A stretch of 64,000 nucleotides of DNA from Streptosporangium album (lineage in GTDB: Bacteria > Actinomycetota > Actinomycetes > Streptosporangiales > Streptosporangiaceae): positions 682,001 to 746,000 of the forward strand of contig NZ_JACHJU010000002.1 of NCBI RefSeq assembly GCF_014203795.1. Reading direction: 5' to 3'. A model generated the notes under the pieces. The model had not been told where the DNA came from. It did not search any database and saw nothing but the letters and a program-made list of their open reading frames with translations. Shown one piece after another: positions 1-8,745 of this stretch (the first letter of the stretch is position 1; the number at the start of each line of letters is the position of its first letter). The translations under genes were made by a program, and so were the position numbers.

Positions 1-150
1 AAGCCGACAGAAGGTCATCACTGTAGCGATCATGTGATGGGTGCGGCGGGACAACCGCCGCATACGTCAGGTACCTGGGACTGCGTCAGGCATGACGGGA
101 CGCAAGACCTGGCCCTCGGCTGGTTACAAGCGGAATTTCTGGAATGCCGC

Positions 151-804
151 TTAGCCGGTGACCCCTGGTTGGGCCGATTCGGCCAGGATTGCCACCAGTT
201 TGAGGCCTTCGTCGACGAAGAATCGTCCTGCCTGTTCTCCTTTGGCTCGCGCTTCCAGGAGGACCAGCCGGGAGGAGCCGTCGCGTTGGGGTACGACGCG
301 GATCTGCCGTACCTCGCTGGAGCCGATCTCCTGCAACTCGGGGTGGATCACGGTCGGTGACCAGTGAACTTTCCAGGCGCGGTCAAAATCGATGATCTCC
401 AGGTGTCCGTCATAGGTATAGGGGACAGGGCCGTCGAGGGTGACGGAGAACGTGGCGTAGTAGGTGGCGGATTCCCCGAAATTCCGGTGGGCCTTGGGGT
501 GGACGCCGATCCTCTGGATGATGATCTTCTTGGCCTGGGAGCCCTTGGTGAAGGCGTCATAGATGCCGTCGAAGTCTCGGGGCGGTTCCAGCACCTGGGC
601 TTTCATGGCGGGCAGGTCGCCGCGTTGCCAGGCCATCAGGAACGCAGTCGCCGTCTGCTGGGGCGAGCCTTTGGTGCGCACCGACAGGTAGACGGCAGTG
701 CTTAGACCGAGGGTGGCAGCCAGGGCTACGGCGATGGTGATCCCTGTCCGTCGCCAGCGGGGAGGAAATGCGGACATATCGGGCAACCCTATCGGCTGGA
801 CCAC
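151..804 (-). CDS. MecA_N-like (NTF2-fold) membrane-anchored protein, probably a PBP remnant
   Basis: A 217-residue protein with one N-terminal membrane segment (about residues 20-40), followed by a domain that reads like the NTF2-like N-terminal domain of actinobacterial penicillin-binding proteins: a TAFLMAWQRGD helix start, then VHWSPTVIHPEL, the block that in full PBPs leads into the dimerisation and transpeptidase domains. Here those domains are absent and about 70 other residues follow. It is either a free-standing MecA_N protein or a PBP gene cut short. The longest frame starts at a GTG; the ATG at 777 (MSAFPPRW) is a good alternative and neither has a strong Shine-Dalgarno site. It would sit outside the membrane. 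The family assignment is from recalled sequence pattern. Confidence 0.55.
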   Translation of the reverse strand: MVQPIGLPDMSAFPPRWRRTGITIAVALAATLGLSTAVYLSVRTKGSPQQTATAFLMAWQRGDLPAMKAQVLEPPRDFDGIYDAFTKGSQAKKIIIQRIGVHPKAHRNFGESATYYATFSVTLDGPVPYTYDGHLEIIDFDRAWKVHWSPTVIHPELQEIGSSEVRQIRVVPQRDGSSRLVLLEARAKGEQAGRFFVDEGLKLVAILAESAQPGVTG

Positions 805-1449
805 AACACGTGATCCACAGGGGATTGCGACCGCAAGGCTGCCAGGCCCGAGGGCCGGAAGCCGCGCGGCCGGCTATTAAGCACCCCTTTAGGAGAGCGG
901 TGGCCGTACAACAGTCCTATACGGCATGAGCTGCGCGAACATCCCACGCAGCCCACACTCCTTGTAAGATCATCCCGCACATGTCCCGCACTCTGGCTCG
1001 GAAGCGACGTGGGGCATGACGGCCTGCTTGCAAACGGGAGCCAGTCACAACGTCGAGTCGTTTTCCTCCTGGTCAAGCGGCTGATGCTGCCTGGCAGTGG
1101 GTGCTCGTGTCCGTCAGTGTTGCTGTACTTCTCTGCTGTACAACACTGAGCGCACGAAAGGACACCGGCATCGGATCCATAGCAAGATCAGCATTGTTTA
1201 GGGCTGTCCACCGACGTCCCTTGGCTGACCGTGCCCCCCGCATATCCATCGCGGTTCGTGGTGATCTGGCGCCGTGGTTAGCGCTGGCGTTGGCGCCATC
1301 GCTGCCGCGGAGGGTGTGCGCCCAGTCGAACGGCGAAAGGGAACGGGTTGGGCCCGACACCATTGAGTCGATGGCCGAACCAACTGCCCGGACTCCTCGT
1401 CTTACCAAGTAGTTCCGGATCCCGGGCCGCGTCCAGGGAGGTGGTGTTT
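805..1449. other. Gene-poor stretch left of the IS256 element
   Basis: Several short frames cross this stretch on both strands, but none has a family signature or a convincing ribosome site, and they overlap each other. I see no RNA gene, long repeat or terminator. It may hold decayed transposon sequence. Confidence 0.4.
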
Positions 1450-2788
1450 GAGAAGGCCACCCGTAATCGGTGACTATTAGGAAGCAATCGCCTCAATAGT
1501 CACTTTAGCATCGTTTGTCTTATTTTTAGAATCGGGTGAATCGGTGTTCTTGCGACACTCGGCGAGGACCTCCAGCCCCATATAGCGGCGCTGTTCGGTC
1601 CACTCGTCGTTCTGCTCGGCCAGTACCGCGCCGACGAGCCGGACGATCGAGTCGCGGTTGGGGAAGATACCGACGACGTCGGTCCGCCTCCTGATCTCCT
1701 TGTTCAGGCGCTCCTGAGGGTTGTTGCTCCACGTCTGACGCCAGACGGCTTTGGGGAAGGCGGCGAAGGCCAAGATGTCCTCGCGGGCCTCGTCCAGATG
1801 CTCGGCCGCCTTCGGGTACTTGGCCTCCAGTACCTGCACGACATGACGATGCTGGGCATAGACCGACTCGGCGTCAGGCTGCTCGAAGATGGTGCGCAGC
1901 ATGGTGGCCACCCATGGCTGGGCCGACTTCGGAACGCGCGTGATCAAGTTTCGCGCGTAGTGGGTTCGACACCTCTGCCAGGATGCGCCCGGCAAAGTGG
2001 AGGCGATCGCGTCGCGCAGCCCGGCGTGGCAGTCGGAGGTCACCATCAGCACGCCGGACAGGCCGCGGGCGACCAGGCCGCGCAGGAACGCCGGCCAACC
2101 CGCGCCGTCCTCGCTGGAGACGACGTCCAGGCCGAGGATCTCGCGCAGGCCGTCGGCGTTGACACCGGTGGCGACCAGGGCGTGCACGGTCACCGTCCGG
2201 CCGCCTTCGCGGACCTTCTGCGTGAGGGCATCGATCCAGACGAAGGTGTACGGGCCGGCGTCCAGCGGCCGGGACCGGAACTGCTCCACCATGCCGTCGA
2301 GTTCGGCGGCCATCGCCGAGACCTGCGACTTCGACAACGAGGTGATGCCCATCGCCTCGGCCAGCTTCTCCACCCGCCGCGTCGACACCCCGAGCAGGTA
2401 GGAAGTCGCCACCACCGAGGTGAGCGCCCGCTCGGCCCGGCGTCGCTTGTCCAGCAGGAAGTCCGGGAAGTAGGAGCCCTGTCGTAGCCGGGGCACGGCC
2501 AGTTCGATGCTCCCGGCCCGGGTGTCCCACGGCCGCGTACGGTAGCCGTTGCGGGTGTTGACCCGCTCGCTGCTGATCTCGCCGTAGCCGGCGCCGCACA
2601 GCTGCTCGACCTCGGCATCCATCATCCGCTGCGCGAACTCCCGGATCATCGTGCGCAGCAGGTCCGGACTCGCCGCGGCCAGGGTGTCTTCCAAGTACTC
2701 CCCGGCAGCGGGCACAATGTCATTGACGGCCACTTCGTCCCCTTCGTGTTGGTATGAGCGAATCGAAGGATTACGGAGTGGCCGTCTC
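1450..2788 (-). mobile_element. IS256-family insertion sequence, about 1.34 kb
   Basis: The ends carry imperfect inverted repeats: GAGAAGGCCACCCGTAATC at 1450 and, read from the other strand at 2788, GAGACGGCCACTCCGTAATC. They bracket a single Mutator-type transposase gene. Length and single-ORF layout fit IS256. No clear 8-9 bp target duplication is visible, so one end may have been rearranged after insertion. Confidence 0.8.
1477..2733 (-). CDS. IS256/Mutator-family transposase
   Basis: A 418-residue, full-length Mutator-type DDE transposase. Recognisable blocks are the N-terminal region with RNGYRTRPWDTRAGSIEL, the catalytic-core start TFVWIDAL, the TSDCHAGLRDAI block, the family signature CRTHYARNL and the late QTWSNNPQERLNKEIRRRTDVVG-type helix that supplies the last acidic residue. 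It would cut and rejoin its own inverted repeats. It appears intact and is alone inside its element. The start at 2733 is an ATG a short way inside the right inverted repeat. Confidence 0.93.
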   Translation of the reverse strand: MAVNDIVPAAGEYLEDTLAAASPDLLRTMIREFAQRMMDAEVEQLCGAGYGEISSERVNTRNGYRTRPWDTRAGSIELAVPRLRQGSYFPDFLLDKRRRAERALTSVVATSYLLGVSTRRVEKLAEAMGITSLSKSQVSAMAAELDGMVEQFRSRPLDAGPYTFVWIDALTQKVREGGRTVTVHALVATGVNADGLREILGLDVVSSEDGAGWPAFLRGLVARGLSGVLMVTSDCHAGLRDAIASTLPGASWQRCRTHYARNLITRVPKSAQPWVATMLRTIFEQPDAESVYAQHRHVVQVLEAKYPKAAEHLDEAREDILAFAAFPKAVWRQTWSNNPQERLNKEIRRRTDVVGIFPNRDSIVRLVGAVLAEQNDEWTEQRRYMGLEVLAECRKNTDSPDSKNKTNDAKVTIEAIAS

Positions 2789-3095
2789 TTGTCACATGGA
2801 TCTCACCCGTGCCAACGCCAGGCCTAGATCACCCGCACACCATCTCCCTGGACGTGAACGGATCCCGGGGGATTATCATCGAAGATGACGGAGCGGCGGA
2901 AGGCGGCACAGCATTGATGGAATCCCGACCAGAGCCCACTTCAGTCGCACTCCGTCTATTGCACCGGGCTTGGCGGCCTTCGGCAAATTCCGACCGGCCG
3001 CCGCCCATCTGGAACTGGCCCCCGCTGCAGCGAAGATTTTTCCCGGAAAGGCCTTCTCTCTTCCCCAACAGGCTCATCCTGACGAGCCCCGCATT
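2789..3095. other. Spacer between IS256 and IS3 elements
   Basis: About 300 bases between the ends of two insertion sequences. Frames on both strands are short and without family features. I see no gene, repeat or RNA here. Confidence 0.4.
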
Positions 3096-3123
3096 TTCCG
3101 GACACCGGAGTAAATGAATCATA

Positions 3124-4035
3124 TCATGCCGCCGTGCTATTCGTCAGCCATTCATCGAGCACTTCGATGGGAGGTCTGTATCCCAACGCGGAGTGCAGCC
3201 TCCTGGAGTTGTAGAAGCCCTCGATGTACCGAATGACGGCACGACGCGCTTCCGCGCGGGTGGCGAACGACCGATGGTGCACCAGCTCGGTCTTCAGCTT
3301 TCCAAAGAATGATTCAGCCATCGCGTTGTCGAAACATATCCCGGTTCTCCCCACCGACCTCCGAATCCCGCGCCTTTCGAGTACCTGCCCGAACTCAGCC
3401 GAGGTGTACTGGCTTCCCCTATCAGAATGGAATATCGCATCCACCGGAAGAGGAATGCGCTGCGCGGCCATCTCGATCGCCGCGCACACCAAACTCGCCG
3501 GATAGCGCACATCGATCGACCACCCGATAACCGACTTGGAGAAACAATCGACGACCGTGGCCAAGAACAGCGGCCCCTCGCCGGTGTCGATCTGCGTGAT
3601 ATCGCCGACCATTTTGGCGCCGGGCGCCGACGCGGTGAAGTCCCGCCCGACCAGGTCAGCGATCGGACCGGCCTGCGCGTCGGCCACGGTGAGCCCCCGA
3701 CGCCGCTTGACCTGCACCGGAAGCAGCCCCATCTGCCGCATGAGCCGGCGTACCAGCTCGTCGTCGACCACCTGGCCCGAGCGCAGCAGCTCGGCGTGCA
3801 CCCGCCGATAGCCGTAGGTACGGCCCGATTCGTCGAAGATTTCCTGAATTCTTTCCGCGAGCTCGTGTCGGCGTTGTTCGGTGACCGACGGCGGGCGATC
3901 CTTCCAATCGTAGTATCCCGAGGTCGACACATGGAGAAGACGGCACATCATGGCCACGGGAAAGTCGGCCTCCTCCGCACGGACGAGCGTGTACCGCTCG
4001 CTTACCGCTGCTCTTTCGCGAAGAAGGCGGCACAT
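3124..4035 (-). CDS. IS3-family transposase OrfB, integrase catalytic domain
   Basis: A 303-residue rve-type DDE integrase domain. Residues 1-110 hold the HTH_21-like region (YGYRRVHAELLRSG); then come the first Asp in VGDITQIDTGEGPLFLATV, the second Asp in IFHSDRGSQYTS and the Glu in DNAMAESFFGKLKTEL, followed by YNSRRLHSALGYRPP, a hallmark IS3 tail. The frame overlaps orfA in the -1 frame across an A7 run, so the working transposase is most likely an OrfAB fusion made by programmed -1 frameshifting. It appears intact. Confidence 0.93.
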   Translation of the reverse strand: MCRLLRERAAVSERYTLVRAEEADFPVAMMCRLLHVSTSGYYDWKDRPPSVTEQRRHELAERIQEIFDESGRTYGYRRVHAELLRSGQVVDDELVRRLMRQMGLLPVQVKRRRGLTVADAQAGPIADLVGRDFTASAPGAKMVGDITQIDTGEGPLFLATVVDCFSKSVIGWSIDVRYPASLVCAAIEMAAQRIPLPVDAIFHSDRGSQYTSAEFGQVLERRGIRRSVGRTGICFDNAMAESFFGKLKTELVHHRSFATRAEARRAVIRYIEGFYNSRRLHSALGYRPPIEVLDEWLTNSTAA

Positions 4036-4289
4036 TTTTTTAGGAAGGCGTTTTCTTGTTCGAGCTCGGCGATCCGGCGTTCCATCTCACGGATCCGCGC
4101 TCGCTCCGCGGCGTCCCGCGCCTGCTCGGTGTTCCCCGACCGGCGACGCTTTTCCTTGCTCACCCAGTTCCGTACGGTCTCCCGTGAAACCCCGAAATCC
4201 TTCGCGGCCTGTCCGATCGTCACCTGATCGTCCAAGACAGCTTTGACGACTTCGTCCTTAAACTCCTGGGCGTAGTTCTTTCCTGCCAC
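4002..4289 (-). CDS. IS3-family OrfA, HTH DNA-binding protein
   Basis: A 95-residue transposase N-terminal protein: helix-turn-helix (IGQAAKDFGVSRETVRNWV) in the first half and a leucine-zipper-like coiled coil (RIREMERRIAELEQENAFLKK) in the second half. It binds the element ends and, when fused by frameshifting to OrfB, forms the transposase. It overlaps OrfB by 34 bp. Confidence 0.92.
   Translation of the reverse strand: MAGKNYAQEFKDEVVKAVLDDQVTIGQAAKDFGVSRETVRNWVSKEKRRRSGNTEQARDAAERARIREMERRIAELEQENAFLKKCAAFFAKEQR
4035..4041 (-). promoter_or_regulatory. A7 slippery site for -1 frameshift, orfA to orfB
   Basis: Seven T residues on the plus strand read as AAAAAAA followed by TG in the coding direction, inside the orfA/orfB overlap. 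This is the classic position and sequence of the IS3 programmed -1 frameshift. The A7 run also forms the start of the possible internal ATG of orfB. Confidence 0.75.
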
Positions 4290-4365
4290 GTACCCGTTCC
4301 TTCCAGATCAGTCAGCACCCTACTGGGCACCGTGTCCGGAAGACTGGGGGCTCCTCATCCCTCTG

Positions 4366-5283
4366 TTGCTCCTGCTGCTGGCTTTCGTGGCCGCGCGGTG
4401 GCTCTTCTATCTGCTGGCGCTGTACTACTTCTTCCGCAGCGCCCGCCTCCTCGTCTGGCGCCTTTTCGGCGGCGATGCCCCTCCGGATGTGCACGACCCG
4501 ATGGTGACGCGCATCAAGAGACTGCGGACGTGGACGGCGCCCACGGTGTCGCTCGTGCTTCTCGCATCGTTCGCCACCCCAGAAGACGTCATCCTCGAGA
4601 AGATCTCTGAACCATTTCTGACACTTATCGTCGCGCCCTGGCTGCTCGTCGCCACCGCGACGGTCGTCATCGGGATACTCATCCGCTGCGCGCCGCCCGA
4701 AGAGCGCCCGGTTATGCGGACCGCCCTGCGAAGCCCGCTGCGCAAACTCGGCTATTACGCCGGCACATTGCTCCTCGCCTACGCTCTCCTTCTCAGCCTC
4801 ATGTTGGGGCTGCCTGACGACGAGGTGAATTTGAACAACGCCAGCTGGCCAGTCAAGGCGGCCGTGGCGGCGGTCGTTTGGTTTGCGCTCATATTCCTGT
4901 TCGCCTCCGGCAGGGTCGTACGGACCGGCTTCGGCCTGGGCACCGTCCACCCCGCGCTCCCGGCCTTGCTGACCGGCGTCCTGGTCTGGGAGTGCTTCGC
5001 CCTCAATGGAATGCCTGGAGGACCGCCGATGATCGCGTGCCTGCTGTTCCTCGGCGGCCCGATCATGGTGAGCGCCATCGTGTGGTGGGAGCTTCACCGA
5101 CTGCGCGTCTGTCACGGGCTTACCTTGCGGGGAGGTTGGCCGGCCCGCAGCGTCACGAATCAGTTCGAATGCGGCCAAGTGAGGGGTGGAGATGCCGACC
5201 TCGTCCGGCAGAGTGCGCGGCAGTCGGAGCCAGACGCCCCCATGTACCACTCTGCGGAGCAGCGTGATGTTCGGGACGGCTGA
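4366..5283 (+). CDS. Multi-pass membrane protein of unknown function, 5' end lost
   Basis: A frame of about 305 residues with roughly seven hydrophobic segments (first at FVAARWLFYLLALYYFF, then near TVSLVLLASFA, FLTLIVAPWLLVATATVV, YAGTLLLAYALLLSLML, AAVAAVVWFALIFLFA, LPALLTGVLVWECFAL, IACLLFLGGPIMVSAIVW). No family is recognised. The frame is open up to the IS3 right end and has no good start or ribosome site, so the native N-terminus was probably removed by that insertion. The last 50 residues are hydrophilic and of different character; the stop lies six bases from the IS30 inverted repeat. Probably a truncated gene. Confidence 0.5.
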   Translation: MLLLLAFVAARWLFYLLALYYFFRSARLLVWRLFGGDAPPDVHDPMVTRIKRLRTWTAPTVSLVLLASFATPEDVILEKISEPFLTLIVAPWLLVATATVVIGILIRCAPPEERPVMRTALRSPLRKLGYYAGTLLLAYALLLSLMLGLPDDEVNLNNASWPVKAAVAAVVWFALIFLFASGRVVRTGFGLGTVHPALPALLTGVLVWECFALNGMPGGPPMIACLLFLGGPIMVSAIVWWELHRLRVCHGLTLRGGWPARSVTNQFECGQVRGGDADLVRQSARQSEPDAPMYHSAEQRDVRDG

Positions 5284-5288
5284 GCACG

Positions 5289-6499
5289 ATAGCTTAGATT
5301 CAAACGATCAACGCAACGCTGCTAGTGGATGGGTGGATCGTGGCTCGGATGGGTCGGCCGGGAATGTCGGACGCGATGAAAGTAGACTTGTGGCGGCAGT
5401 GGCGCGCCGGTGACTCCATCAGCATGATCTCCCGGACACTGGGCAAGCCCCCGGGGTCGGTTTTCACGGTGCTGAAGCACCATGGCGGCATCGCGCCGGC
5501 CGAGCGGGTGCGCCGGGCCGACCGTTTGAGCGCCGAGGACCGGGAATCGATCTCTCGCGGCCTCGAGGCTGGAGCCTCACTACGTTCGATCGCCGTGTCG
5601 ATCGGCCGCCCGGCGTCCACGGTGGGCCGGGAGGTCGCCCGCAACGGCGGCCGAGTCAAGTACCGTGCGGTCGCCGCCGAGCAACGCGCTCAAGAGCAGG
5701 CACGTCGCCCAAAACCGTCCGCCCTGGAGGACAACCCGGTGCTGTGCCAGCTGGTGATCGAACTGCTCGACAACGAGTGGTCCCCGGAGCAGATCGTGGG
5801 ACATCTGCGGCTGATGCACGCTGGCAACCCGCATATGCGGATCAGCCACGAAAGCATCTACCGCGCGATCTACACGACCCAGTGGAAAGTGATCCCGCGT
5901 GAGCTGTGCGCCAAGCTGCGCACGCGCCGTCCCATCCGCAAAAACAAGAAGAACACGGTCAAGGGCCAGTGGCGTTCCCAGATCACCGGGGCCCGGCCGA
6001 TCGAGGAACGGCCTGACGCAGCCAACGCCCGAACCGAGCTCGGCCACCTCGAAGGCGATCTCATCGTCGGAGCCAAGAACAGCCAGGTCGCGACGCTGGT
6101 CGACCGCAAGTCCCGCTACCTGACCATGGTCGCGCTACCCAGCCGTCACACTACGACGGTCATCCCCGCCCTGCAGCAGGCGTTCTCACTGATGGAAACT
6201 CGCCTGCTCAGCACTCTGACCTGGGACCGCGGTATGGAACTCGCCGGCCACCGGCTGCTGACCGAAGCGACCGGCGTCGACGTCTTCTTCGCAGCACCGC
6301 GCAGCCCATGGCAGCGGGGCACAAACGAGAACACGAACAAACTGATCCGGCAATACCTACCGAAAGGCATCGATCTGAGCCTGTACAGCCAAGCCGACCT
6401 CGACGCCCTGGCCGCCCGACTGAACAACCGCCCCCGCAAGTGCCTCGGCTACCGAACCCCGGCCCAATGCGTTGCCTTGACTCTTTGAATCTAAGCTAT
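5289..6499 (+). mobile_element. IS30-family insertion sequence, 1211 bp
   Basis: Near-perfect 30-bp inverted repeats: the left end begins ATAGCTTAGATTCAAA and the right end gives the same 16 bases on the opposite strand, with 26 of 30 positions identical overall. They bracket one transposase gene. Size and layout fit IS30. A 2-3 bp target duplication cannot be decided by eye. Confidence 0.9.
5325..6488 (+). CDS. IS30-family transposase
   Basis: A 387-residue protein with an N-terminal helix-turn-helix region (GDSISMISRTLGKPPGSV), a second HTH (GASLRSIAVSIGRPASTV followed by REVARNGG), and an rve-type DDE core: LEGDLIVGAKN, LTWDRGMELAGH and GTNENTNKLIRQYLPKG, the last being the IS30 signature around the catalytic Glu. 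The C-terminus NNRPRKCLGYRTP is also characteristic. It appears intact. The 5' GTG is used here; an ATG at 5349 (MGRPGMSD) is an alternative start. Confidence 0.93.
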   Translation: MDGWIVARMGRPGMSDAMKVDLWRQWRAGDSISMISRTLGKPPGSVFTVLKHHGGIAPAERVRRADRLSAEDRESISRGLEAGASLRSIAVSIGRPASTVGREVARNGGRVKYRAVAAEQRAQEQARRPKPSALEDNPVLCQLVIELLDNEWSPEQIVGHLRLMHAGNPHMRISHESIYRAIYTTQWKVIPRELCAKLRTRRPIRKNKKNTVKGQWRSQITGARPIEERPDAANARTELGHLEGDLIVGAKNSQVATLVDRKSRYLTMVALPSRHTTTVIPALQQAFSLMETRLLSTLTWDRGMELAGHRLLTEATGVDVFFAAPRSPWQRGTNENTNKLIRQYLPKGIDLSLYSQADLDALAARLNNRPRKCLGYRTPAQCVALTL

Positions 6500-6807
6500 G
6501 CGTTCGACCTGATCAGTTCCTCACACGCGCCGAGGAGTCGCGCCGTGTGTGGGGAGTACCGACCGAATGCCGCCTCATGCGATGGCATCCTGATCATGTG
6601 AGTACGCGACGACGCGCTTTGAAGGCACACGGGGCTCGGCTGGCTCTGGACAACCAAGCTCTGGAGATTGCCGCGTTGGCGGAACGTGAGTGGCCGCGAA
6701 CCGGAACTACCTGGAGGCAGCGCAGCCTCAAAACCGCACTCGCAGCGCACCCACCTGTGGAGCAGGAGCTGGACCCGCAGACAGCTGGAGAATATTTCGC
6801 TGAGTCA
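6500..6807. other. Spacer between IS30 and an IS5-like element
   Basis: About 300 bases of native DNA trapped between two insertion sequences. Frames on both strands are open for 80-100 codons but carry no recognised feature. One of them may be a fragment of a gene broken by the insertions; I cannot name it. Confidence 0.35.
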
Positions 6808-7797
6808 TTGTCAGCAACCGGCGTTCACGCTGGGTGACAGCTGCTTGTGAGCTTGCTCCCGGTGGAAGAGGACGAGCGCCGCGGCGACGATACCGCCGAT
6901 CTTCCAAGGGCACTTGCTGACGTTCCGCAGTGCCTTGAACCGCATCTTGAGCTGGGCGTTCGCTCGTTCGGCGAGGGCTCGGAGCGCACCGTGGACCTTG
7001 TTGTACTGGATCTGATCGTTGGTGAGTGTGCCACCCCGAGACCTCTTGTACGGCAGGCGAAACCCCATACCCGCATCGACGTAGCCGAGGTCGGCCAACG
7101 TGATCAGCCCGTCCTCGGCGGCCTTGGCCAGCGGGTCGAGGAGGCCGTGCAGGCGGGCACAGGTGAGATCGTGTTCACGGCCGGGCCGTACCTCAGAAGT
7201 CCACAGCGGGTCGCCGCCGGGGCTGGACAGGACCTGAATGTTGCCGCCGTGCTGCTTGTGTTTTCCACTCCACCACAGGTCGGCGCCGTTCGGGCCCAGG
7301 GCGCGGCAGCGGTCGGTTTCGATCAGCGTGCCATCCAGATGCAGGTGGGTGTAGCCGGCGGCCTTCGCCGCCGTGAGCGCCTCCTGTAGCGTCGGCGCCT
7401 GGGCCTTCAATACGGTGACCCCTTCTTCGACGTACCGATCACAGGTCGCGTGCGAGATGGCGTTATCGGCGGCCGGCCGGGCGATCCGAGCGCCGTCCAC
7501 CAGCCAGCGGATGATCAGAACGGCCTGCTTGAACTCGCCCAGCGCCCGAGTGCCCGCGCGGGTGCGGCGCCGTACCCGCTCGGCGCGCAACAGCCCGGCC
7601 AGAAACAGCACAACCTCGCGCGGCATGTCCAACTCGGCTGTGTAGGTGATACTGGAGGTCACGTGAAGCCCTTGTGTGCGGTGCGGTGGATCCTTCGACA
7701 AGACCCACCCCTACCAGGGGCTTCACGCTTTTCTCTACTTGATCACTCCCACGCCCGCCGTGATCGGCTACACACGGTCATCGACCGTTGCTGACAA
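6808..7797 (-). mobile_element. IS5-like insertion sequence, about 990 bp
   Basis: TTGTCAGCAAC at 6808 and its inverted copy at 7787-7797 bracket a single DDE_Tnp_4-type transposase. The stop codon of the transposase lies inside the left repeat. Between the transposase start and the right end is a separate dyad, GTGAAGCCC (7663-7671) and GGGCTTCAC (7718-7726), in the leader. Confidence 0.8.
6811..7701 (-). CDS. IS5-family (DDE_Tnp_4) transposase
   Basis: A 296-residue DDE transposase. Blocks seen: HLHLDGTLIETDRC with the first catalytic Asp, WWSGKHKQHGGNIQVL, the second acidic block LITLADLGYVDAGMGFRLPYKR, and the Glu-containing helix ALAERANAQLKMRFKALRN. These match single-ORF IS5-type elements common in Streptomyces and relatives. 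It appears intact. Confidence 0.88.
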   Translation of the reverse strand: MSKDPPHRTQGLHVTSSITYTAELDMPREVVLFLAGLLRAERVRRRTRAGTRALGEFKQAVLIIRWLVDGARIARPAADNAISHATCDRYVEEGVTVLKAQAPTLQEALTAAKAAGYTHLHLDGTLIETDRCRALGPNGADLWWSGKHKQHGGNIQVLSSPGGDPLWTSEVRPGREHDLTCARLHGLLDPLAKAAEDGLITLADLGYVDAGMGFRLPYKRSRGGTLTNDQIQYNKVHGALRALAERANAQLKMRFKALRNVSKCPWKIGGIVAAALVLFHREQAHKQLSPSVNAGC

Positions 7798-7992
7798 CGT
7801 CTCACTGTCCGTGTGCGGTCTATGCCCAAGAGAAGTATGCGGTGAAGTAGGGACATGAGGGGTGAGAATCTCGGAAGTGACTTACGAGGCTGACGGTTCC
7901 GTGAGAACGTCCACTTGGATGTCCACGTACTGCTGAGCTGTTCTCGGACAGGGGTGTATGTCCCGTCCGCAGCGCACTTACTGCTTCGTTCC

Positions 7993-8745
7993 TCATAGCA
8001 AATAGACGAACTTGCGGCGCAGGGCTCGGGGCTGCGGGGGCGGTCGTCCCCAGATCCAGGGATGGGCGTGGGCGTTGAGCTGGGCGGTAGCGAGGGTGAC
8101 CGCGTGGGCGATCTCGGTGGCGTCGGCGAAGGTCTGCCCGGCGAACGCGGCCCGGCGCAGCAGCCGCCACCAACCCTCGGCCAGGTTCAGCCAGCAGGCC
8201 TTGACCGGGATGAACACCTGGCGAATACGTGGATGCCGCAGCAACCACTGGCGGACCTTCCAGCTGGAATGGCTGGACAGGTTGTCGGTGATGACCACGA
8301 TCGGGCCGCGTCGGTTGGCCCTGGCGATCTGCTGAAGCAGCCCGATCCAGCCGTCGCTGTCGCGTGAGGGCGCGCAGAAGGTGAGCTCGATGCCATCGCG
8401 GATGCGCAGGCCGCCGTATACCCAGCTCTTGTCGGTGCCGCGGGAGTAGGTCAGCGGCGCTTTAATCCGGTGTCCGTCGACCGACCAGCCGGGCGCGGGC
8501 GGGAAGGTGCGCGGGGTCACCGGTCCCAGCTCGTCGGCGCAGATGACCGTGGTACCGGGCGGCGGGTCGGTGTAGCAGCCGATGACCTCGGCCCTTTTGG
8601 GGCGAAGTCCGGATCGGTCGAGGTGGTCCAAGAGCGGGGATGGCGCCAGCGGACCTTCTCTTTGAGCAGGATCCGGCGGACCTGGCTGCGCGCGATGACG
8701 ATGCCCTGCGCGCGGGCGGCGGCGGTCAGGCTGTCCAGCGTCCAC
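7993..8745 (-). CDS. IS630-family transposase, catalytic part (second frame)
   Basis: The recognisable protein begins around VIGCYTDPPPGTTVICADELGPVTPR, with the first catalytic Asp in CADELGP; then IVVITDNLSSHSS (second Asp with the family's DN-x-x-x-H) and the last acidic block VKACWLNLAEGWWRLLRR, the IS630 W-LN-x-x-E signature. The first 50 codons of the open frame are not part of the protein: translation should enter by a -1 shift near 8595-8601 from the upstream frame. Confidence 0.9.
   Translation of the reverse strand: MDAGQPDRRRPRAGHRHRAQPGPPDPAQREGPLAPSPLLDHLDRSGLRPKRAEVIGCYTDPPPGTTVICADELGPVTPRTFPPAPGWSVDGHRIKAPLTYSRGTDKSWVYGGLRIRDGIELTFCAPSRDSDGWIGLLQQIARANRRGPIVVITDNLSSHSSWKVRQWLLRHPRIRQVFIPVKACWLNLAEGWWRLLRRAAFAGQTFADATEIAHAVTLATAQLNAHAHPWIWGRPPPQPRALRRKFVYLL

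Larger units (their letters stand above)
3096..4341 (-). mobile_element. IS3-family insertion sequence, 1246 bp
   Basis: TTCCGGACAC at 3096-3105 is repeated inverted at 4332-4341, enclosing the two overlapping reading frames typical of IS3. Size is normal for the family. No 3-4 bp duplication is evident in the flanks. The right end lies inside the reading frame of a membrane protein (4366-5283), so the insertion probably removed that gene's start. Confidence 0.85.

Noticed and set aside
4312-5250. A 312-codon minus-strand frame opposite the membrane protein
   Set aside because: The plus strand gives a clean pattern of hydrophobic helices, while this frame is low-complexity charged sequence.
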